Positions 57,800 through 64,000 of a stretch of 64,000 nt of DNA are shown one piece after another. Made by a program: the position numbers and the translations under genes. This DNA is from Phoronis australis (Eukaryota; Phoronida; Phoronidae). Under the pieces are notes generated by a model. That model had not been told where the DNA came from and did no database searches. It saw nothing but the letters and a program-made list of their open reading frames with translations. Numbering within the stretch: the stretch's first letter is position 1; each line of letters opens with the position of its first letter. Location of the stretch: positions 1,167,050 to 1,231,049 of the forward strand of contig NMRA01000034.1 of assembly GCA_002633005.1 (NCBI GenBank). The letters are read 5' to 3'.

Positions 57800-60788
57800 C
57801 GCGTGGTGAAAATGTGGAGTTAGAATTCTTCGCCTAAGTCACCTTATTCTCGTAACTAAGCGTCATCGAAGATATGTGTAAAAGTAGAAAAGACAACTGA
57901 AGAAAGTAAGCGCTTCTTTAAGTGATACAGTAGTTTTAAGTGTGGAATGTATTTTTGACGAGGTGAAAATTCCTAATCGGTGGCCGGATTTGGCCTACCG
58001 CCCATAAATACACGGAACGAAATTCGGACAGAAAGCGATGGGAAACATTGTAGCCCCTAACCGGCCAACCGAGGGGCTACGTGTTGCTTAGTCAGCAAGC
58101 ACTCACCAAATGGCGACACCGTCTCGCCCACGAGTTCAGTCGGCGCAACAAGGGCTGTCAAATAATATCAGAATTTCTTGAGTCTGGTCAAAAATGGTTC
58201 AACAAAGGGACAGTTTTCGAGAAAGGGACACAGAAAAGTTATCGAAAGTAAAAATGCTCACTTGGTATTGCTATTGATGTCCGATATTACAAGATAGTGT
58301 CATGCATCTGACACACTTTTTCAATTGCGCACTCTATTGTAGAATGAACCTCATGTCAATCCAACAATGACGCACGAGAAATATCTGGACTCCATGATCA
58401 ATATAAACTGTGACAAAACATCCATCGAGTCATGATTCTGTCATTTTTCCCTCTTGTTGTCACCCGGTTCACCCATTTGTCACTTCAGGCCACACTCCTA
58501 CGAATGGCGTTTCTAACATTTACTGCGAAACTAACACTAGCGTGTATCTCCACATTCAGTATTTTCGGACTCAAATGTCCAGAGAGGCAGATGCTTCATT
58601 AGTATCGTGTACAATACACGCCAAATGAATTTCAAAAATGATCTGGAATTCGCCGCCATGGTGGCTGGGTGAAAGGGCTATTTTATCACTAGAGTCACGC
58701 CTTCCTTCATCTCCGAGAATGAAGGGGAATCAACAGCAGGAGCGTTAGTAAGATGGCTATGCCATTCTGCAATTGAAAATTTGCAGCCGTACTAATCATG
58801 ACCAGTCATTTCTGCTGTAAACAGAATTAACCGTCGCGTACTGAGCATTTCACCGCAATCTAGCTGTCAATGTTGAATTCTTTACCGAAGTCCTTTGGGG
58901 TTTAAAAACATATTACCATACATGTATTGTTGCGTACATGGAGCATTAAATTATTTTTCGAATTTGCAATTTTGGGATTTACCAACCCCAATAAACTCTA
59001 AAGCGTTCTCTAGAGTTGCTGATGGTTTCCATATGGCTTGTTGGTAAAGGGATATTAGGAGGCTGGTTTCATAATTCGACTTTCGTTTTTAAACAACTAG
59101 TAACGGGTCCGCGAATTGCAGCTTTAACCATGGTAAAACGCGTAATTGTGCCCAAGGCTGTAATTTATGAATTGTTCCTATTTCAGCAATTTCTGAATAT
59201 TGACGAGAGTCTTTCCCCAAAACGGAAATTAAAGGGTACAATGTTTTTCAGACAAAATGGGGGAGAACTGGGATGGAATGGTCGTCCAGGACGCAGAATG
59301 GTTGTACCGCTTAAATTCGCACTTACTGTTCCCAATGTGAAAACTGCAGTGGAGGGAATTTTATGAAGGCTGTTTGTGACAACACTGCTTGTCCATGGTG
59401 GTAACATTGTTATTTTATCAACAGCCATACAGGTTCCCGTATACACTGTTGATGAATATAACATTTTAGTGAAAATTGTCTTGCAAAACTGTCTATTTTG
59501 GAAATGACAAGCAGAGTTCATAGAAACAAAAGTTTGAGCAAGAAATCTGCTTGAAATTGTTATAAAAATATAGTCTAAGGTCTTTCAAATGTAAAAAAGT
59601 TGTTTTATGCATATATTACGCGTTCAGTATCAAAACTGAACCCGATAACCTTTGCCCGATGAGTCAACTGACATCAGGTTTGAAAAGTTGTACATGTAAC
59701 CTTTTGTTTTCTTCCATTATAATTTACTTGACAATTTCAGGAAAACTAAATGAAAATAAATCTCTTTGAAGTTTGAATTTGTAAGAATTATTTGTAAAAA
59801 CTGGTTTCGAGGCTATCATGTTCTTAAAGACAAAATGAAGAACGAAGGCCATTTCTGCTCGTTTTTAGAGAATTTCCTTCAACCAAGTGCGATCACAAAA
59901 GCTTTGTGGCTATGGTCAGTCATGCTAAAGGGCACTTCAGAACCTCTGAGATGCTGGAAGTACCGCATTAATCAAGGTCAGTGGCAGAGTGTGGGCTCGT
60001 ACTAACCAGGTAAAAAACAGGTAAATTTGTCTGAGCAGGACCAGTCGTGGAGTCAAATCATATGTGATGTTCACCAAAGAGAATTTGGTCTCGGTTTTCA
60101 CCCAAACAGAAAGTGTCTCACTCTGAACACCCAAGATCTTCCAAAGAAAATTCTGAACGAAGTAGCGACTCAACATTTCACGGTGGATATTGGCTCAACT
60201 TGGATGGCCTCAGACTCGAAATTGGTACCCGCGTAGGCAGGGACAAGATAGAGAACGTTGTATTTTAAACGGCCAAAATAATAGCAACGTGTAGTAAGGC
60301 ATCGAGCAGTTAATGGCAGGCGTGGAATTTGTTCATTCAAACGTTATGAATTAATGAATATGGAAGAGATAATTTAAGGATGTGGCGTTTTCGCTGCAAT
60401 AGAAAAAGTATTACAGAAAATGAGACAAACCAATAAACAAACTTGAGATGTTGAAAAACTCATACAGATGTTATTGTGGCTTAGTATGGTAACACCTGAC
60501 CACATGGTCTCGTTGTCGAGATCTACACCAGACTAGTAGAGTCTGGGTTCGTGACTACATCTGAAAGAACAAAGACCACGATGTATTTTCAATTCAATTT
60601 TATTAGCGTATCCCCAAACGGTGGCACTGAAATATTTGTGACATCCATCATTCGTCTGAGTCATCTTCAATGCAAGACCGTCGAGTCTTTTTACCATGTT
60701 GAGGCCTCATGCACCAAAACTACAAAAACAAGACAGTTCGAACAATGTTCGACTAACGATAGATTTTGGTAACCAGTGTCCATTATGG
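57800..60788. other. No identified gene
   Basis: Frames at 59016-59366 (plus) and 59183-59521 (minus) overlap and cannot both be real; neither has a motif. Frames at 59766-60236 lie in tandem on the plus strand but are unrecognised. Confidence 0.35.
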
Positions 60789-60793
60789 AATGT

Positions 60794-61030
60794 CAGTGGC
60801 AGATCTACGATTTCAGTAAGGGAGGGGGTTAGGATTCGAGAGAATCCGAGGCGCGTAGCGCCGAGGGGAAAGAAGGTCGCGAGAGGGTTTCCCTCCTCCC
60901 GTGTAAGATTTTTTGGGATTTTTAGTAGCTAATTTCGTTTTTCTGGCGATTTTTCTTCCAGTTTTTATTTTTGATCCTGTCCCGAGGGGGGGGGTTAAAC
61001 CCCCTGAACCCCCCTATAGATCCGCCTCTG
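60794..61030. mobile_element. CAGTGGCAGAT-type MITE, 237 bp, with exact AATGT target duplication
   Basis: Begins CAGTGGCAGATCTA and ends TAGATCCGCCTCTG, with exact 5-bp direct repeats AATGT at 60789-60793 and 61031-61035. The interior has long G runs and differs from the 160-bp family, so it is a sister family sharing ends. Confidence 0.75.
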
Positions 61031-61584
61031 AATGTCAACAGATTCAGAGGCGTCCCAACATTTTTGGCGCAATGAGACTCAAGATTACTTCATCTGCTTC
61101 AGTACAGAACTTTTTTCTTTAGCTCATAAAACTTTCTCCGAAAGCCAGACAGAGAGGTTTTTGAACGTCTTTACCATGAAATTAAAACTTTCACTGCGCC
61201 AATGACATTCTTTGAGCTTCAGTTCAAACTTACTTCACGAGACAAAACCAATTTTGACGCAAAGTAATTTCGTCGAACATAATTATTTGTATTTGGTACC
61301 CGATACTCTCCATCTGACGTCATTTTTTAAATAAAAACTATGGCAGATTGTCACCCACCTTTACAGTGCAACATGTTATATAACTTTTGTAATTACTGAT
61401 ATCTGTAGTAGTTTAGTTTGTCATAATATATATGACCTTTTATCTCAACTACATGTGTTGTTTCACTGTAAACTAGCTTCGGTATCGCTTCGCAGTTAGC
61501 GCATATAAAGGTAAGGTACGTATAATTTGTAACTTTGATATCCTAACTTCTCGTGATGCATGACCGATCGATAGCAAAAAGCAA

Positions 61585-61685
61585 TATTCCCCAGTATCTA
61601 TGCTCCCTCCTCTTGATGTTCTCCCATCTCGCTGTTCCCCCGTCCCATATAATATTCCCTGGTCCCGATGTTCCGCTACTCGTTC
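61585..61685 (-). repeat. GGGAACATCGG minisatellite, locus 2 (reverse)
   Basis: On the minus strand reads GGAACATCGGGACCAGGGAA and further variants to about 61585. Confidence 0.5.
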
Positions 61686-61931
61686 ATTTTATTTCTGCGT
61701 TTAAGGGTGATATTTTGGAGATCATCGTGTGCATGAGTCTAGGCACGTGCGTGACTCAAGAAAATAGCAATATTCATAACAATGTTATTTTGAACGCTTG
61801 TTGCCTAGTTGTCACAGTCAACATTGGAGAATGAAAAACCGGGACAACTGGATTGAACAGCTGGTCTTCCGAATAAAAAGCGGGGCATCTGGGTATAAGC
61901 CAAAACGCATGGGTGAAATGTTGGCCGCAAC

Positions 61932-62091
61932 CAGTGGCGGATTTAGAGGGGGCTAAGGGGGCCATGGCCTCCTAAAATTCTCCCAGATTCCATTTGGCAG
62001 TGCGGGGGTGCGAATGTCTGACGGGAAAAATCCTGGCTAATACTCTTCCCTGGCCCCTCCACCCTAACTCAAAATCCTGGATCCGCCCCTG
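61932..62091. mobile_element. hAT-like MITE (CAGTGGCGGAT family), copy 2
   Basis: Starts CAGTGGCGGATTTA, ends GGATCCGCCCCTG, 160 bp. Exact 5-bp direct repeats GCAAC flank it (61927-61931 and 62092-62096). CAG...CTG termini fit hAT elements. The 5-bp duplication fits the hAT5-type group. Confidence 0.75.
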
Positions 62092-62435
62092 GCAACACAC
62101 AAAAACGTCCTGACAACGTTTTCTGTTTGAATAATCAAACGGTAAATTGCGGGTGCAGTAAAAACCCACGAAACGTCAGTTTTTTTTCTTTTACTGGAAC
62201 GGGAAATACCGCTATGTCGCTTGGGAAATTACATAATAGTATATGATATGTCAATTTCGCCGTGTCTGTGAGAATACGTGACATTTTGATGGTGTGACGG
62301 AAAGGCTGGAAAATTTCAAAAAGTGGGACAGTCTGCCAAGACCAGGGCAATTGGCAAGTACACTGTAAGCTGTTAGTAACACAATGTATATGTATATGTA
62401 TAGGTCGGGGGAACATCGGGATTTAGGAATATAGT

Positions 62436-63112
62436 GCAGGGAGACATAATTGGGAATTATGTCTAACATAAATCGATGTTGTGTCTAACACAAATAAGAA
62501 TTATGTATGACATAAATCAGAATTATGTCTGACATCAATAAGTCTATGTCTGATACAAAATAATTTACGTCTGACAATTTTTTAATAACATAGCACATCA
62601 TTCATTATTGCCAACGATAATCCTATTGATATAGGAATAATGTCCACCATTATTCTATTTATATCTGACATGAATTGTATTTATGTCTTACGTAAGTGAG
62701 CCAATGAGAGTCGTCAATACATTCTCCACGCTTACTACGCAAACATTGCGCGAAATGAGAACGAGTGTTTTAAAAATTTATGCATTGATGAAAGCGTCAT
62801 CGAAAACGTTAACAGGGTACTGAATGGGCTGGAAACATTGCAGGCTGAACCAATGAATGTTACGACGATTCTCACTGGTCGACATAAATACGACTATGAC
62901 AGATATAAATAGAGCAATGGTGGATATTAAGTTTTTTGTCTGATATAAATATAATTATGTTTCACAAATTAATTATGTACGATATTATTGTACAGTTAGT
63001 TCAGACATAAACTAATTTATGTAGGACATAATTATTCATGTCGGACACAATAATTTATGCCAGATTTATGCTAGATATAATTCAAATTTAAGTCGGAATT
63101 ATGTTGCTCTGC
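62436..63112. mobile_element. Foldback element with arrayed 15-bp palindromes, 677 bp
   Basis: Ends GCAGGGAGACATAATT and AATTATGTTGCTCTGC are inverted. Inner arms 62636-62727 and 62855-62937 are about 80 percent complementary. Outer arms carry 21-24-bp units, each built on TTATGTC-N-GACATAA, itself a palindrome. No coding potential. It sits within a GGGAACATCGG minisatellite. Confidence 0.65.
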
Positions 63113-63119
63113 GCCAACC

Positions 63120-63205
63120 ATAGGCAAGGGAACATCACTTGGGAATTGAACATGGAACATAGAGACGGGAGAATATAGGGACCAGGGAACATCGGTTCGA
63201 ACTCC
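63120..63205 (+). repeat. GGGAACATCGG minisatellite, locus 3
   Basis: Units GGGAACATCACTTGGGAATT, GGAACATAGAGACGGGAGAA and GGGACCAGGGAACATCGG. A further unit lies at 62405-62435, so the foldback appears to interrupt one array. Confidence 0.5.
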
Positions 63206-64000
63206 AAAAAGGAGGACTGAAGGAACTTCTTTCAGACTGGCCATATGTAGCTCTTTGCATTGCCACTTGTGGCGGGTTAGTTTTTGTTGTCATGAATACA
63301 TTTCGTCAAATCTTAAAAATTGAAGTTCCAATCCCCATGTCGCCAATAGGCTACGAAAGTACTTAATAGACTTACGCCAAATTGGCAACCACCTTTGCCG
63401 CGTTTCGTGACCACGGGAACGTTGTTGGCATGCTTGCTCAGGGCAATTTCAGCGGCAATAGTTTTCCTGAAAAGTGCCGAATATTGATTAAATATTACAT
63501 GTTATTGAATCTACCTCCATGCGAGAATCTACGAGAACTATCCAGGGGATGGGGATCCTTGGCAAGGCCACTTATGTCTTGCTGAAACAGAGGATTTGTT
63601 TGTTGTCTTTGGCCTTGATCCTGACCCAAATTAACAACTAGACATCCCAATCGCAACCAATAGCATTTTTAGAAATACAAATATCCTTTGCATTCAGATA
63701 TCGTTACATTTCTTTCTTCACAGCTTACCTCCCGCACCGTTACCACTATCTCCACCCCTATTTTTCGTTACTATTGTTTCCCAACGTATTAACAAATTTT
63801 ACACTGAAGGGGTCACCTGCCATAGCCGTATCTCGACTTTAATAAAGATTGGCTGGAATTTTACCAATCTATTCAAAACAGTGAAATCAAATTGTGATTT
63901 TTATAGATCGAATGGTACAGATTTCTTCGAATTTCAGCGTGCATAAAACTCAATTTTTTTACAAAATTAACTTAATTTACAAAAAAAATATTTATGAATT
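63206..64000. other. No identified gene at the right edge
   Basis: Ordinary AT-rich DNA. The 67-codon plus frame at 63382 has no recognisable motif. Confidence 0.4.

Noticed and set aside
59016-59521. Overlapping frames on both strands (116 and 112 codons)
   Set aside because: Neither shows a motif or splice structure, and mutual overlap suggests low stop density rather than a gene.
62455-62577. Regularly spaced short palindromic repeats that look CRISPR-like
   Set aside because: Spacers are only 6-9 bp, units are degenerate, the array is mirrored in an inverted arm, and the genome is animal.

Overview
The window is nuclear DNA from an animal. It is AT-rich, its genes are split by introns with GT-AG (and one GC-AG) borders, and it is full of decayed transposable elements and short inverted-repeat elements. 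A nanos gene, an SLC23-family transporter, CR1/Jockey-type LINE pieces and many copies of the palindrome TACATGTA suggest a marine invertebrate, perhaps a non-vertebrate deuterostome. The species cannot be fixed from this sequence.

Two genes can be read with confidence, both on the minus strand. (1) An SLC23/NAT-family nucleobase-ascorbate transporter runs from a TATA box near 39438 and a likely noncoding first exon ending at 39273, through 13 coding exons, from the start codon at 38412 to the stop at 18924. The exons join in frame into a predicted 662-residue membrane protein. It carries the family signature ([12 protein letters not shown]) and the QH pair of the first membrane helix. The glutamate that opens the signature favours nucleobase over ascorbate transport. 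(2) A two-exon nanos gene (53776 to 52726) encodes 198 residues with a canonical double CCHC zinc finger. Nanos is a translational repressor that partners Pumilio and the CCR4-NOT deadenylase in germ cells.

Layout: 0-16 kb holds no confident host gene; it has two minus-strand LINE fragments, a THAP-domain relic, a tRNA-like unit, an (AT)n tract and several short inverted-repeat elements. 17-39.4 kb is the transporter gene and its 3' flank, whose introns carry most of the repeats, including one of a pair of inverted 1.4-kb elements and a ~776-bp tandem duplication. 40-52 kb is intergenic, with nested MITEs, a CR1-like LINE fragment, a THAP relic and three tandem arrays. 52.7-53.8 kb is nanos. 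54-64 kb has one possible first exon at 57.6 kb, two elements with 5-bp target-site duplications and a 677-bp foldback element made of arrayed small palindromes.

The two genes have no evident functional link. The most unusual material is the short-element fauna: at least two families whose copies are flanked by matching 5-bp duplications, a near-perfect 63-bp palindrome flanked by 11-bp direct repeats, and the foldback at 62.4-63.1 kb.
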